NCBI GenBank assembly: GCA_964006375.1
Contig: OZ023269.1
Coordinates: forward strand, 129,510,809-129,574,808
DNA length: 64,000 nucleotides
Reading direction: 5' to 3'
Source of the DNA: Tillus elongatus
Lineage: Eukaryota > Arthropoda > Insecta > Coleoptera > Cleridae
Both the position numbers and the translations under genes were made by a program. Positions 23,236 to 34,800 of this stretch are shown piece by piece (position 1 is the stretch's first letter; every line of letters starts with the position of its first letter). The notes beneath the pieces are model-generated. The model did not search any database and was not told where the DNA came from. It saw only the letters and a list, made by a program, of their open reading frames with translations.

Positions 23236-25048
23236 GGTCTCTGGACTCTTGCTAAATCTATTGTGAATAATTTCTGCAAGAGCACGTTCCCACCTCCTGT
23301 CTCAGGGGATGAAATTGTTTCTACCGCCCTGGGCAAGGCTGAACTTTTTGCCTCGTTGTTCGCCGCCAATTCCACTCTCAACCCACCTCCGAAAGTTCAA
23401 CCACCAACAGTCCCCAATGTCGCGCATAATATGATGGACATCATTTTCAAAACTAAAGAGGTACGAAAGATGCGCTCTTCTCTTAATACCAGGAAAGCCT
23501 CTGGGCTTGACGAGATCCCAGCAATTGTTCTCAAAAAAAGCTCACCAGAACTTGCTCCTGTCCTGACTTGTCTGTTTCAGACATCTTACGATAGAGGCAT
23601 ATTCCCTAGTAACTGGATAACTGCTCGAGTACAACCCGTCCCCAGGAAATGATCCAAAGCGCTTCCTAGCAACTACAGGCCTATTTCACTAATTTCAGTC
23701 ATCTCTAAAGTGATGGAAAAGCATATAAACACCGAATTACTAAAATTTCTTGAAAAACACAGTCTAATCCACGACAGGCAGTATGGATTCCGTCAGCGCA
23801 GATCAACTGCCGACCTCCTTTTCTTTGTCACCCATTCTTGGAACAAGTCTATGGAACTTCACGGTGAATCCCAGATTGTCGCTCTAGACATATCCAAAGC
23901 CTTCGACCAGATCTGGCACGCAGCGCTGCTTAATAAACTACCGGCCTATGGCCTACCACCAAAACTTTGTACCTGGACAGCAAACTTCCTCTCCAACCGG
24001 AGCATTTCTGTTGTTGTGGATGGACATTCCTCTAAACTATATCCAATTAATGCAGGAGTTCCTCAATGTTCAGCTTTAGCCCCTACTTTGTTTCTTCTCC
24101 ACATCAATGACCTCATCTCTAGCACAACCAACCCAGTTCACAGTTGTGCGGACGACAGCACCCTCCACTCAAATATACAATATTCTAAGCCTGTCTCTTT
24201 GGCCCAACTAGATGAGGATCGCAGACATATAGAGGGTTCTGTCTCCGTGGATCTCCAAAAAATATTAGACTGGGGAAGTAGAAATCTTGTACAATTCAAC
24301 CGCACCAAATCTCAGTCTTGCTTTCCTTCTCATAAAAGATACACCAGCCCTAGAACCATCACTGTGAACAACCAAGTTATTCAAAGTAATGAGTCCTTTT
24401 CACTTGTTGGCATTTCTGTGGATCGAAATCTCAATTGCCACCAACATGTCACATCGATTGCAGAAGCGGCTGCTAAGAAATTAGGATTCCTCTTCCGGGT
24501 TCGCAAATACTTTTCACCAGCTAGTCTCTATACCTTATATACTTCACAAATAAGGCCAAACCTCCAATACTGCTCCCACATCTGGGGTGCTGCTGCCGCT
24601 TCTACACTCGCTATCCTGGACTCCATTCAGAAGAGAGCTATACGTCTCATTGGTGACCCTACCCTCACCCAAAGGCTGTCATCCCTTGCCCACCGACGTG
24701 CCGTTGGTGACCTCTCTCTCTCTTTTATGGATATCTGCACGGGCAGTGTTCAGAGGAGCTTTCTTCCATAGTTCCTCCACCTGCTGCCCCCAACAGATCT
24801 ACCAGGGGAACAGAGCGAATGCACCCTTTTACTGTCCAGGTCACCAGACATAGAATATCTTGTTATGCCCGCTCTTTTGTCCCGAGGACTTCCAAGTTGT
24901 GGAATTCCTTGCTGGCACATGTTTTTCCTTCTCCTCCGAACCTCCAAACCTTCAAGTCCAGAATTAACAAGTTGCCTCTTTCCTCCTTGTCGACACCCAC
25001 GATACGATGGTATTTAGGCTGTAAGCCGTCGTGGCGTGTTGTTGAAAA
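23236..25048 (+). mobile_element. Jockey-like LINE copy 2, most complete, 5'-truncated
   Basis: The longest copy of its family. Open frame 23263-23652 covers the region before and at the start of the RT fingers (SGLDEIPAIVLKKSSPE), ending at a stop in QPVPRK. Frame 23710-24771 continues with DISKAFDQIWHAAL, GVPQCSALAPTLFLLHIND and SCADDST, where YADD is CADD. It ends early in the thumb region, and the last piece is in another frame (24819-25010). It has no endonuclease and no ORF1. It begins about 28 bases past the right end of the pogo element and ends with an A-run. Confidence 0.88.
23710..24771 (+). pseudogene. Jockey-like reverse transcriptase fragment (353 codons)
   Basis: The RT palm and thumb of Jockey copy 2. 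FGFRQRRSTADLL-type fingers, AFDQIWHA and GVPQCS are present, but the active site reads CADD instead of YADD and the usual QGS is QCS. Both are departures at functional positions. The upstream fingers are cut off by the TGA at 23650. It is not expected to be active. Confidence 0.85.
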
Positions 25049-26270
25049 AAAAAGGTATAAGAAATACTTGTTTCTTTGGTTGAACCGCGTCCAAAATTCG
25101 ACGTTTCGCTTCCTGTTTAGGTGCCATTTTCAAGAGGCTAAGAAATACGACAGGAACTCTAAGGTCTTTATCTGCTTGCTCCTTACAGTGGTGGATAAGG
25201 GTACGTTGGGTTGTTGTAGTTCTATTACGGGGCCCCAATCTGCCAAATTCTTAAATCTCAATGGAGATCATCTTTAACGTCTCAGTTTCTTCAACCCTAG
25301 ACCTGACGGGGAGCTGATGGCCGCGTGAAGGGTTTGTACCGATAAAGAACCGGGTTGAAACCCACAACAAACAATACAAAAGCAGCTTATTTACAAAACA
25401 TTATTATCACCTTCTATACTTTTGTTTTCAACGGTGTCCCATTTAAGGTCATAAAGACCAGGGAGTCTTGATATTGTTTTCTTATTATTATGTATAAAAG
25501 AACAAAACTAAAAAGGACTTTTTAAAATATATAATTCTTATACATGAGAATGAATTTTCATCAAATATCGGGAAAATCAATGATCTTTTTAAGATTTGAA
25601 TTGAAGAACTTTGGTCCTAAGTTAAAATCACAGATGACTAATAAGGCGCAAGATTACAGTAAAAACTTTAAATAACTGGAAAACTTAAACTTTAATCTCT
25701 TCTAAGCACTATCTAAATATTAAAAGATTGTCGAGTAAAGTTTATTTGTAAGTGTGTGTGCGTGTGTGTGTGTGTGTGCATCAATTGAGACACCCTTAAA
25801 TGGAATTTTTTAATGTAAGGCCTCAAGTGATAATGCGTTTTCTAGGTAACTTGTATATTATTATCCTAGAAATTGCAAACATAAATTAAATACCAATTTT
25901 TATTGCACATTTAATTAGTTTAGGGAACATAAATGTTTATAGGGAAAACATATTAGTCATTTATAGTTTATTTACTCTGTTAATCAACGTTGTCACTATT
26001 ACGTAATGTTACAAATATTTCAAAGATAAAACAATTCAAGTGCCCTAGATAATGCGTTTAGTGTGTATAGGTATCGATTAGGAAATATACATAAGTGAAG
26101 GTATATGCCAGACAGAAACTTGCACCTTGTGCCCTGGTGTACATAATGCATAGCCCTATTTTATAAAGGAGTGTGTATTTATACTCTGCTCCAAAACGCC
26201 ACTGAGCAATAAACCCTCATTAAGTATGCAAATCTATTCTAAAATGTGTACATGGATAGTTCAACAATCT
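25049..26270. other. AT-rich spacer, no gene seen
   Basis: Only a (GT)n-rich tract at about 25748-25780 stands out. The open frame crossing the left edge belongs to the preceding LINE. Confidence 0.5.
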
Positions 26271-26279
26271 TACCGATTC

Positions 26280-27466
26280 CCTAAACACAGTATAATCCAC
26301 GACAGGCAGTATGGATTCCGTCAGCGCAGATCAACTGCCGACCTCCTTTCTTTTGTCACCCATTATTGGAACAAGTCTATGGAACTACACGGTGAATCCC
26401 AGATTGTCGCTCTAGACATATCCAAAGCATTCGACCAGGTCTGGCACGCAGCGCTGCTTAATAAACTTCCGGCCTATGGCCTACCACCAAAACTTTGTAC
26501 CTGGACAGCAAATTTCCTCTCCAACAGGAGAATTTCTGTTGTTGTGGATGGCCATTCCTCTAAACTGTATCCAATTAATGCAGGAGTTCCTCAAGGTTCT
26601 GCTTTAGCCCCTACTTTGTTTCTTCTCCACTTCAATGACCTCATCTCTAGCACAGACAACCCAGTTCACAGTTACGCGGACGACAGCACCCTCCACTCAA
26701 AGATCTTGTACAATTCAACCCCACCAAATCTCAGTCTTGCTTTCTTTCTCATAAGAGATACACCAGCCCTAGACCCATCACAATAAACAACCAAGTTATT
26801 CAAAGTAATGAGTCCTTTTCTCTTGTTGGCATTTCTGTAGATCGAAATCTTAATTGGCACCAACATGTCACATCAATTCCAGAAGCGGCTGCTAAGAAAT
26901 TAGGTTTCCTCTTTCGGGCTCGCAAATACTTTTCACCAGCTAACCTCTATACCTTATATACTTCACAAATAAGGCCAAACCTCGAATACTGCTCCCACAT
27001 CTGGGGTGCAGCTGCCGCTTCTACACTCGCTATCCTAGACTCCATTCAAAAGAGAGCTATACGTCTCATCAGTGACCCTACCCTCACCCAAAGGCTGCCA
27101 TCCCTTGCCCACCGACGTGCCGTTGGTGACCTCTCTCTATTTTATAGATATCTGCACGGGCACTGCTCAGAGAAGCTTTTCTCCATAGTTCCCCCACCTG
27201 CTGCCCCCAACAGATCTACCAGGGGAACAGAGCGAATGCACCCTTTTACTGTCCAGGTCACCAGACATAGAACATCTTGTTATGCCCGCTCTTTTGTCCC
27301 GAGGACTTCCAAGTTGTGGAATTCCTTGCCGGCACATGTTTTTCCTTCTCCTCCAAACCTCCAAACCTACAGGTCCAGAATTAACAAGTTGCCTCTTTCC
27401 TCCTTGTCAACACCCACGGTACGATAGTATTTAGGCTATAAGCCTTCGTGGTGTGTTGTAGAAATT
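26280..27466 (+). mobile_element. Jockey-like LINE copy 3, truncated with internal deletion
   Basis: It begins abruptly in the fingers (IHDRQYGFRQRRSTADLL) and keeps GVPQGSALAPTLFLLH and SYADDST, so the active-site motif is better preserved than in copies 1 and 2. About 125 bases are missing after CTCCACTCAAA (near 26700), and the frame shifts there. The C-terminal part (27236-27427) ends in SKLWNSLPAHVFPSPPNLQT. The 3' end matches the family end, followed by an A-rich run. Confidence 0.87.
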
Positions 27467-27469
27467 GAA

Positions 27470-28110
27470 AAAAATATATCAACACTGGTATGTTTGAAGA
27501 AACTACATGCATTTAGCACGATCCCTGTATAAATCGGTAAGTATTTACCTAAAATTCTATAGTAAGAAAGGTACACCCACACCCTTTTCTTTAAATAAAG
27601 ATGTGACAATGCACTGGCGGAGAAAGTGGTGGGGGGGAAGCAACAAAACTTTAATTTATGCTCTATCAAAGAAAATACAGATATTCTAATGATTGAATGC
27701 ACTCTGAAAATGTAGCTGGAAATTGAAACATCATCCATACCACCTGCTCCCAGGAATATACATTGCAAAATCTCTACGCCTATGAGTGGTATGTTCTGTA
27801 TGACAGTTTGCTTTATTTATTATTCCGTATCTCCGAACAGAGTATATTAAAAAATATCCATAAAATTTGATTGAGGAAATCGATATTAAGCTAAACGTCC
27901 AACAACTTCACAAGTCGAAATGACAAGTACCTTTGAAGTATTATTATTGATTATGGTAAATGTAGCAAATAACTCAGAAGGATTGTAATGGAGAAACAAA
28001 CATTCAACAGACAAAATACTTTTCTCACGAATACTTGGATCTGAGGAAGAGATTCATCAAGTAATACGCATCGAGTGTTATATTGTTTGTAGCGGAAGGC
28101 TGAACTCTAT
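27470..28110. other. Spacer, nothing recognised
   Basis: AT-rich sequence without repeats shared elsewhere in the window and without convincing coding potential. Confidence 0.5.
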
Positions 28111-28114
28111 AAAA

Positions 28115-28410
28115 GACGCCCTACACACGTAACGATTTATCGTACTGCACGTGGAACTGCAGGTCGTAGAGAAAATCGCAGTACAACCATTTTCTGTACA
28201 CACGATTCAACACATCGTACTGCAGCAGTTCAGATTATTGCAGCTATTACCGTATAATAATAGAAGCGCTAGAGTGAACAGTGCATTATTATGTCTTCAA
28301 GAATTTCAAAAAGGAAAGCTGTTGCGCTTTTAGCTACAGTGCTGTTAATTGATGAAGATTGTTACGTGTATACTCGAAGGACCGTACATAAATTGTGCTT
28401 TGAGTTATAA
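28115..28410 (+). other. Possible end of a PIF/Harbinger-like element
   Basis: CGCCCTACACACGTAACG at 28120 followed by imperfect short repeats (CGTACTGCA occurs at 28141 and 28216) looks like the terminal region of Harbinger-type elements. A 39-codon frame then opens at 28291 with MSSRISKRKAVALLATVLLI and ends in a stop. No nuclease domain and no second end were found, so this is weak. Confidence 0.25.
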
Positions 28411-28642
28411 TAGGTTATTTGATAGATAGTTGCGTTGTTTGGGTTAATTAAATAGTAACACTGTAGTTAAAGTTAGTAATAGAGATAAATATTTTAGTTG
28501 ATGGTGGTGTTGGAAAATAGTTGGTTATACTAAATTAGTAGTTTGAAAAGCTGTGTTTTGTTAGTCAACAAATCCAGAAGCCCGAAGAACGTAACAATAT
28601 TTTTACTAGATAGTTCATGAAAGGTAAAACCAATGTGTTTCT

Positions 28643-29377
28643 CAACAGCCGCCATGGAGGTGTTGTTGGATCTGCCTACCCTACACTTAGTTATCACGGG
28701 TAAATTCCAGGCTGGTAAGTGAGTGCCGAGGTGAGACCAGCGACTTGGTTGGCCAGCATCAGGTCATCCTCATCTAAGTGCCGGGTCACTCGAGGGTCAA
28801 AGGCAATGAAGAAGCTGACAGTCTCGCGAAGAGAGGGTCAGCAGAACAATTTATGGGACCAGAATCGGTTCTGGGCGTGACAAGGAGCACGGCCAGGGGA
28901 GCCATTAAGTCCTCGGTCAGAAACGAACACAAGATGTACTGGACAGACTGTCCAGAGCTCAGGTATGGGAAGTCCGTAATTGACCCAGTTCAAAGAGAGC
29001 TGTGGAGCTGCTAAATCTTAGCAGAGGACAGCTCAGAAACTTAACAGGTCTCTTGACCAGACACATGGCCGTCAAGAAACACCTGCATAAAATGGGGCGG
29101 TTTGAGGGGGACCTCGCATGCAGACTCTCAAGGGGGAGGAATCAGCCCAGCACATCTTGTGCGAGTGTAAAGCTCTGGACCGCAAAAGACAACTGATCTA
29201 CGGTCAGTCTAGACCGGAGACAGAGCAATATAAAACTTCACCCTACCAATCGCTGTGCAGACTAGTTCAAGGCACAGTGATTTTGGAATTGGTGGAGTAG
29301 AAAAAACTAAGGGCATACACAATAAGTCATAGGCTGCAGTGCTATCGGGGCGGCAAAGACGCCATGAGGGAGAAAAA
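28643..29377 (+). mobile_element. RNase-H LINE copy D, truncated and internally deleted
   Basis: It is flanked by a perfect 11-bp duplication AATGTGTTTCT (28632-28642 and 29378-29388). It starts at the CAACAGCCGCCATGGAGG segment of RT, runs to TTATCACGGG, and then jumps about 460 bases to the late RNase H region (TAAATTCCAGGCTGG). The end has the usual tail. Frames 28778-29014 and 29002-29300 hold HSRVKGNEEADSLAKRG and the C-terminal region. The first cysteine pair of the knuckle is lost by a deletion at 29128. Confidence 0.87.
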
Positions 29378-29411
29378 AATGTGTTTCTTAGAAATCAAGA
29401 ACTTAATGGTT

Positions 29412-29900
29412 GTGCCACAAGACGGGCCTTTACTCGCTTCTTGAATAGTTGGAGATTAAATGTCTTCGGAAATATGTCTGCCGGAAGGCCAGTCTAAAGT
29501 CTCGACACTCTAGTAAGAAACGATGATACGAACGACAAATGGGCACTTTGATAGTAAAAGCGTGTACTTTTTGACTAAAATAGAAGCTAGAAACATATAT
29601 TTGGTGAGATAATGACAAGCTGTGGATCGGATTGTTGGCTTTCAACAAAAGGTAATCTATATATGCAAAAGTAAAAGTGTGAGAGCTAAAACGGAACCCT
29701 GTGAAACACCGTAATTAATTTATAGTTTATATGATAAAACATCATTGACCACAAGATGCAAGGAGCCCCCCTTCAGAAAATTAGATATCCATAATATAGG
29801 AAGCGTTTGGAAGGAAATCCATATTAAACAGGCTTATTGACTGTGAACTGACTTATTGGCTGCATGCCAAACTCGATCAAATGTCATTTTTGGCCTGATC
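29412..29900 (-). mobile_element. Old Jockey-type RT remnant
   Basis: The minus strand reads FDRVWHAANKSVHS, then GVSQGSVLALTLLLLHI after a gap, then SRL and FPKTFNLQLFKKRVKA near the low-coordinate end. This is the order palm, QGS motif, C-terminal motif of Jockey-type elements, with the central part deleted. It is much more diverged than copies 1-4 and so belongs to another, older family. Confidence 0.65.
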
Positions 29901-30040
29901 GTTAATCGCTTGCACGTGTTTCTTGCTGATATAAAGACAGCGTGAGTTTCGCTCACAGGGTTGGTCAACGTTAGTACTTTGTTGTTTTCGCCATTTCGGG
30001 GTTAGTCGTCAGAAGAAGAATAAGAGTATGATTACTACAT

Positions 30041-31058
30041 ATTGTCATCATAATCCGAGGAAAGGTCACACAGTCAGTGTGAGAGCGCATGCAGACTGCA
30101 CTGAAAGTGGTGGAAGCGTGGACGGTTGGTCAAGGGCTCGGGATGAGCCCCGAGAAAGCAACCGGCGTGCCGTTTACGAGGAGGAGGAAGTGCGACAGCC
30201 ACAGAACTCTCACTCTATACGGTAGGAGCATTCGAATGGCCAGGGAGGTAAAATATCTTGGGGTAGTATTGGACTCTAAGCTAACCTGGAATGGTCACAT
30301 TGGAAAAATACTGCGTAAGACAGTCATGACCTTAGCCGTCACTAGGCGGCTATATGGGAAAACGTGGGGACTAAGATCTAATATGGCCCACTGGCTGTAC
30401 ACAAGGGTGGTCAGACCATCGTTAAGATACGCGGCACTGGTCTGGTGGCCTAAGGTGACACAATCCAGTGCCAAACAAAAACTAGGCAAGATCCAAAGGA
30501 TGGTTTGCCTAGGCATCACAGGGGTCATGTCTTCAACCCCAACAGCCGCCATGGAGGGTCAGCAGAACCATTTATGGGACCAGAACCGGCTCTGGGCGTG
30601 GCAAAGAGCACCGCCAGGGGAGCCATTAAGTCCTGGGTCAGAAACTAACACAAGGTGTACTGGGCAGACTCTCCAGGGCTTAGACATGGGAAGTCAATAA
30701 TTGACGAACCCAGTTTAAAGAGAGCTGTGGTGCTGCTAAATCTTAGCAGAGGACAGCTCAGAAACACAACAGGTCTCTTGACGGGACACATGGCCGTCAA
30801 TAAACTCCTGCATAAAATGGGGCGGTTCGAAGGGGACCTCGCATACAGACTCTGCGGCGAGGGGAAGGAATCAGCCCAGCACATCTTGTGCGAGTGTAAA
30901 GCTCTGGACCGCAAAAGACAACTGATCTACGGTCAGTCTAGACCGGAGACAGAGCAATATAAAACTTCACCCTACCAATCGCTGTGCAGACTAGTTCAAG
31001 GCACAGTGATTTTGGAATGGGTGGAGTAAGACTAAGGGTATGCACAATTATCAAAAAA
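30041..31058 (+). mobile_element. RNase-H LINE copy E, truncated and internally deleted
   Basis: It starts just after the YADD codons (ATTGTCATCATAATCCGAGG) and runs through RT thumb (30089-30552). It then jumps from CCGCCATGGAGG about 635 bases to GTCAGCAGAACC in late RNase H. The last part (30655-31029) holds CRL-type knuckle residues with YRLC in place of CRLC. The 3' hairpin is missing; the element ends TGCACAATTATC plus A7. Flanks ATGATTACTACAT (30028-30040) and ATGATCACTACAT (31059-31071) agree at 12 of 13 positions. Confidence 0.85.
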
Positions 31059-31148
31059 ATGATCACTACATCTGGAATGCGAATCGGGAGCTTTACTAGT
31101 TTTAACAAATTTAATACTTTAACATATTCATGGACAAATGCATAAGAT

Positions 31149-31236
31149 AAGTTTTTAGACCTACTGACGACAATTTATTCATCCCTCTGATGACCCTAGC
31201 GTTTGTAAGCGAAACGATCGTCAGGTCTAAAAACTT
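31149..31236 (+). ncRNA. Degenerate hammerhead-ribozyme-like motif
   Basis: CTGATGA (31187-31193) and GAAACGATCGTC (31211-31222) are spaced as in a hammerhead. CCT before and AGG after could form stem I, and the triplet before the cut would be GTC. The stem II region does not pair cleanly next to the core, so it is probably decayed. The wider flanks AAGTTTTTAGACCT (31149-31162) and AGGTCTAAAAACTT (31223-31236) are a perfect 14-base inverted pair. Downstream AATTGTGGTGAATTGGGTTC resembles sequence downstream of the motifs at 32.9, 50.6 and 56.7 kb. Confidence 0.45.
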
Positions 31237-31239
31237 AAT

Positions 31240-32240
31240 TGTGGTGAATTGGGTTCTCCAAATTGTACTTATAAGAGAAGTCTGCTTGAAGGGACAAACG
31301 TTATGAAAACGAATACTCTCAAAGTTAGAGTTTACTGTATTCAGAAAATACACTCAGACAGTAAATCTGAGGGAGCTGCAGTTTTATATGGTCGACAGAC
31401 TGATGAAAGTAACAAATATAATAAAGCTACGTGTCAAATCAGGAACGACTAAAGTTCCGGTGTTTCAAAAACCGTATTTTTATTACTTAAAACAATCGTA
31501 AACGTAAAACTTGCGTTAAAATGAGCTTGATGTGGTTCTATTAAATGCGACCCAGATCATTAAAAATATATCAGTTAAGTTTATTTCACTCTCTGATGAA
31601 GTTAATTTTATTGGCGAAAGGATTGCGATTTAAAAATACATTGTGGACGGGGTTCTGCAAGGCACTCCTATTTCTGTTTATAGTAAATTTGGAAACCTTA
31701 ATAGGTGAATACCTTATTTTTATTATTATTTGTATTTGTTATTTTAGTAGATGTTAAAGAATTTGACACTACTAAGCCAGTTTTATAAATGTTTTTCAAA
31801 ATGTTAGTATAATTTTCAAGTTCTAAAGATTTGAAATATATTTTGCATCCTGGCAACGTTGCATCGAACGAGGAGGATGCGCAAATAGTTTTCTTGCTTG
31901 CAATAATATATCACAGTTACTCCTCTTCTTCTTCTTTATATTGTTTCCTAAATTCATAAGTTAGTTGGCATCAAATAACGAACGTAGATATGTTTCTACA
32001 CATAAAATACTTATACACCACGATTTTACTCACAGAGTATTATGTATCCCTTATCTTTTGTAACTAGTAAAAAATCTTTATAAACACATTTTCTAATTGA
32101 TTTTAAAATTAGTGTATGTAATGCCATTGTCCTAGAAAACCAACAAACTCTAATTGTTGTAGACCTTACTTGGGGAAACCGTTCTATATTAAATTAATAT
32201 GTAGATACTATTTCTCTGGCTTCAAAAATGTTAATTTCCT
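31240..32240. other. Spacer, nothing recognised
   Basis: Open frames at 31249-31452 and 31545-31757 have no recognisable content. The stretch lies between hammerhead-like motifs and could be eroded Penelope-like element sequence, but no RT or GIY-YIG trace was seen. Confidence 0.4.
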
Positions 32241-32244
32241 TTTC

Positions 32245-32286
32245 CGTAACCGGTTTCGCTGCTCGACAGCATCAAGCATTTTGATA
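32245..32286 (-). ncRNA. Degenerate hammerhead-like motif
   Basis: The minus strand reads TTGATGCTGTCGAGCAGCGA, then AACCGGTTACGG. GCTG/CAGC forms stem II and GAAACCGGT is shared with the intact motif at 32874-32914, but the first core block is TTGAT rather than CTGANGA. It is about 630 bases from the intact motif, in the same orientation. Confidence 0.4.
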
Positions 32287-32873
32287 CTTACAGTCTTAAC
32301 TAATTATGTTTCAATTTGAAATCACTTTTAAAATTTTTTGTTTTATCTATTCTTTAATCATTATTTGTGTTGTGATTATAACATGATTTTTGTATGGCAT
32401 GTGGCATTCTTCCAAAATAAATTCTGATCCAATTAATAAAATGCTCTTAATAAGCCTTTCCCCCAAATAAGGTGTCATTTTTCAGACAAGTTATTATATC
32501 TTACCTTGTATGGACTTCCTATTATATGCTGTCAACATTGCTTTGTTGGTAGCTGTGGAGAAAATAATGTAAGCTTCATTTTGTTTAAACTAAATGCGGA
32601 TAAGAGTATCTACTGCCACCCACCACCAACATGTTGGGTGTGAAACTTCTAGCAGAGGGTTTCAGCAAAAGTTGGTTTAGAAACTATTGAACAATAAGAT
32701 TGCCTAGAGGTTTTAGAAGTATTCAGTCTCAGAATTTCAGCAGTTGGTACAAAAGTAGTGATTTGTTCTATTGTACCAAGCATTTCAGAAATTATGTTGT
32801 TTTATTCCTGTATACAGTATTATGAAATCAAGCACCCTTTGTCAGGCTAGATGCATTCTCACCACAATTAGAA

Positions 32874-32914
32874 CCGTAGACCGGTTTCGCTCAATGTAGA
32901 ACTCGTCAGTACGG
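32874..32914 (-). ncRNA. Hammerhead ribozyme with intact core
   Basis: Minus strand, 5' to 3': CCGTA (stem I), CTGACGA (core), GTTC-TACATT-GAGC (stem II and loop), GAA (core), ACCGGT (stem III, self-complementary), C (cleavage nucleotide), TACGG (stem I). Stem I has five Watson-Crick pairs plus a G-U; stem II has four pairs including one G-U. The cut would follow GTC. Minimal hammerheads with very short palindromic stem III are known from Penelope-like retroelements and retrozymes and are thought to act best as dimers. Self-cleavage here is predicted, not shown. Confidence 0.75.
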
Positions 32915-32919
32915 CATAC

Positions 32920-33975
32920 TAATTCCAGCGAAAATAAGACACGTAGCACGTGCCGCCACCTCGTTGCGGAACCAAGTAGTATGTTGTCACGGCAGCTCCA
33001 AATAACAGTGTTAAAAATAAAGACTGTATACAACCAACTAACAATTTAGTAAATTGTCAGACCGGGCCCATTTCTACCCTAATATAGGGACAAAGTATGT
33101 AAGTATGTAAGCACCCTTTTTAACTTTCATTTTTGGCATTGCCCTAATATTGAGAAATGTACATAACCGCTGTTTAGGACTGAAATATGATAATTCTGAT
33201 AATTTTAAAGTGGTTTTTAATTTCAGTTTATGTGTATTCTGTGTTTTGATACGTCTTCGTAAATTAGGGTAATGTATTATAGTACGCAATTTTTTTTATT
33301 ACTATATACTTCCCTTAATTTCTGTTGATGTTTTGATTGGAAGTTTATGAACCAGTTGGACTTTGCGGGCATATAGTGTGTATAATAATAATTACAAATT
33401 ATTTTTATTTATCTCTTTATTTCTAAACCTTTTAGCTCAAGTTAAAGGCAAAGGCAATTTTAAGAATCTAAAAATGATCCCTAAAAATCAGCAATTTTAT
33501 CTACTTCTGAGTAAGCAGCGCAATGTATACTGTTCGATAAGTTTTAATCGCTTTAATTTTCCAGTAACATGTTAATTTTCAGTAAACAGAAAATAAAACA
33601 ATGTATCTCATATTTTCATTGTAACGTCTTGTCAATTTTCTAACTTAGTTGAAAGTTTGCCTCTTATGTCATAGATTGTAATTCTGGAAAAGAGTAGCAA
33701 TAAAAGTTTTGCAGGTTAGAAAGGAATTAGGTGGTGAGAACTAAATAACGCTGGTAACTGCGTTCTTAACCTAGCAAAAAAAACACATATTGATGATGTT
33801 AATTTTAATTCATCTAATAATAAAATAATATCTTTGCCTAAACAATAACTCTTTGACTGACAAAAAATATACCTAAAAACTATTGTCAATTTTTGGTATC
33901 ACAACACATATATCTGATAGAGGTATGTCAGAGGAACATGATCACTCCTTCTCCTTATCACACTTCTTATTCTTG
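32920..33975. other. Region downstream of the SLC41 stop codon
   Basis: AT-rich, no coding match. It should include the SLC41 3' UTR (minus strand); no single poly(A) signal can be chosen by eye. Confidence 0.4.
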
Positions 33976-33979
33976 TTTT

Positions 33980-34695
33980 TTAACGGTTTCCAGGTTCTGT
34001 ATCTGGATCATGATCTGAAACCAGATACAAGAACTGAAAAGCAATAGCCAACAACGATATACCCAACAAATCCCCCGTTGATGTCAAATATGGAATAGCT
34101 GAATTATCTGGATCGATCTTCTTCTTCCACATCCAATGAATCATGATATAGGCAACATAGAGTAAAGTAGCGACTTGCAGAACGGCTGCACACAAATATA
34201 CTACCACAAACAATGAACTAAGTGATGTGTCTCCTTGCTTGATATAATCTATGGTGTAAATGAAGATGACATGACCTGGAACAACCATAGCCATAAGAAC
34301 CCTTGTGGTTCTGGCATGTACGCCCGTTCCACAAAAACCAGCAACAGGTGATATAAAAATCACAGTATCCTCATCTGCATTACCTTCGGAAGTAAGAATG
34401 CCAAGTTCGGCTTGTTTGTGCAGAGCGGTTGATATTCGACTAGCTTGCACGGCAACCAAGTTGCCACCAACTCCATTTATGACTGGCTGGAAGACAGCGA
34501 TACCTTCGAATCTTGATACCATAAAATCTAGGATCAAGCCACCCATTGAACTTATTAACATGGCGCCCATAACTGGTGTCCAACCGTGATATAAAACTTC
34601 GCGTGTATGGAGGTTGCGTTTAGCTATCCATACCCATAGAGGAATTGCTAATATATAACCTGCTATTATGACTGGAGCAAGCCAGTCTTGAGTAC
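33980..34695 (-). CDS. SLC41A1: SLC41-type Mg2+ transporter, last coding exon
   Basis: The exon follows the acceptor TTTGTTTCAG (34705-34696) and ends with TAA at 33980. The phase-1 junction with the exon at 36503 rebuilds a glycine codon. It begins TQDWLAPVIIAGYILAIPLW, continues with the second MgtE-like half, and carries PVINGVGGNLVAVQASRIST, a hallmark of the family. Several hydrophobic segments follow. HWMWKKKIDPDNSAIPYLTS gives the second copy of the conserved DPDN..P.LTS region. The C-terminus is VSDHDPDTEPGNR. SLC41 proteins exchange or carry Mg2+ across the plasma or organelle membrane. Together the four exons encode about 503 residues, close to vertebrate SLC41A1. Confidence 0.95.
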
Positions 34696-34800
34696 CTGAA
34701 ACAAATCAAAATGTTTATAATCTACGTAAAAATATACAGTTTTGTCACTTAAGCATTCCTCTATTATTATTATTATCACATAGTGTAATTTTTTATTTAT

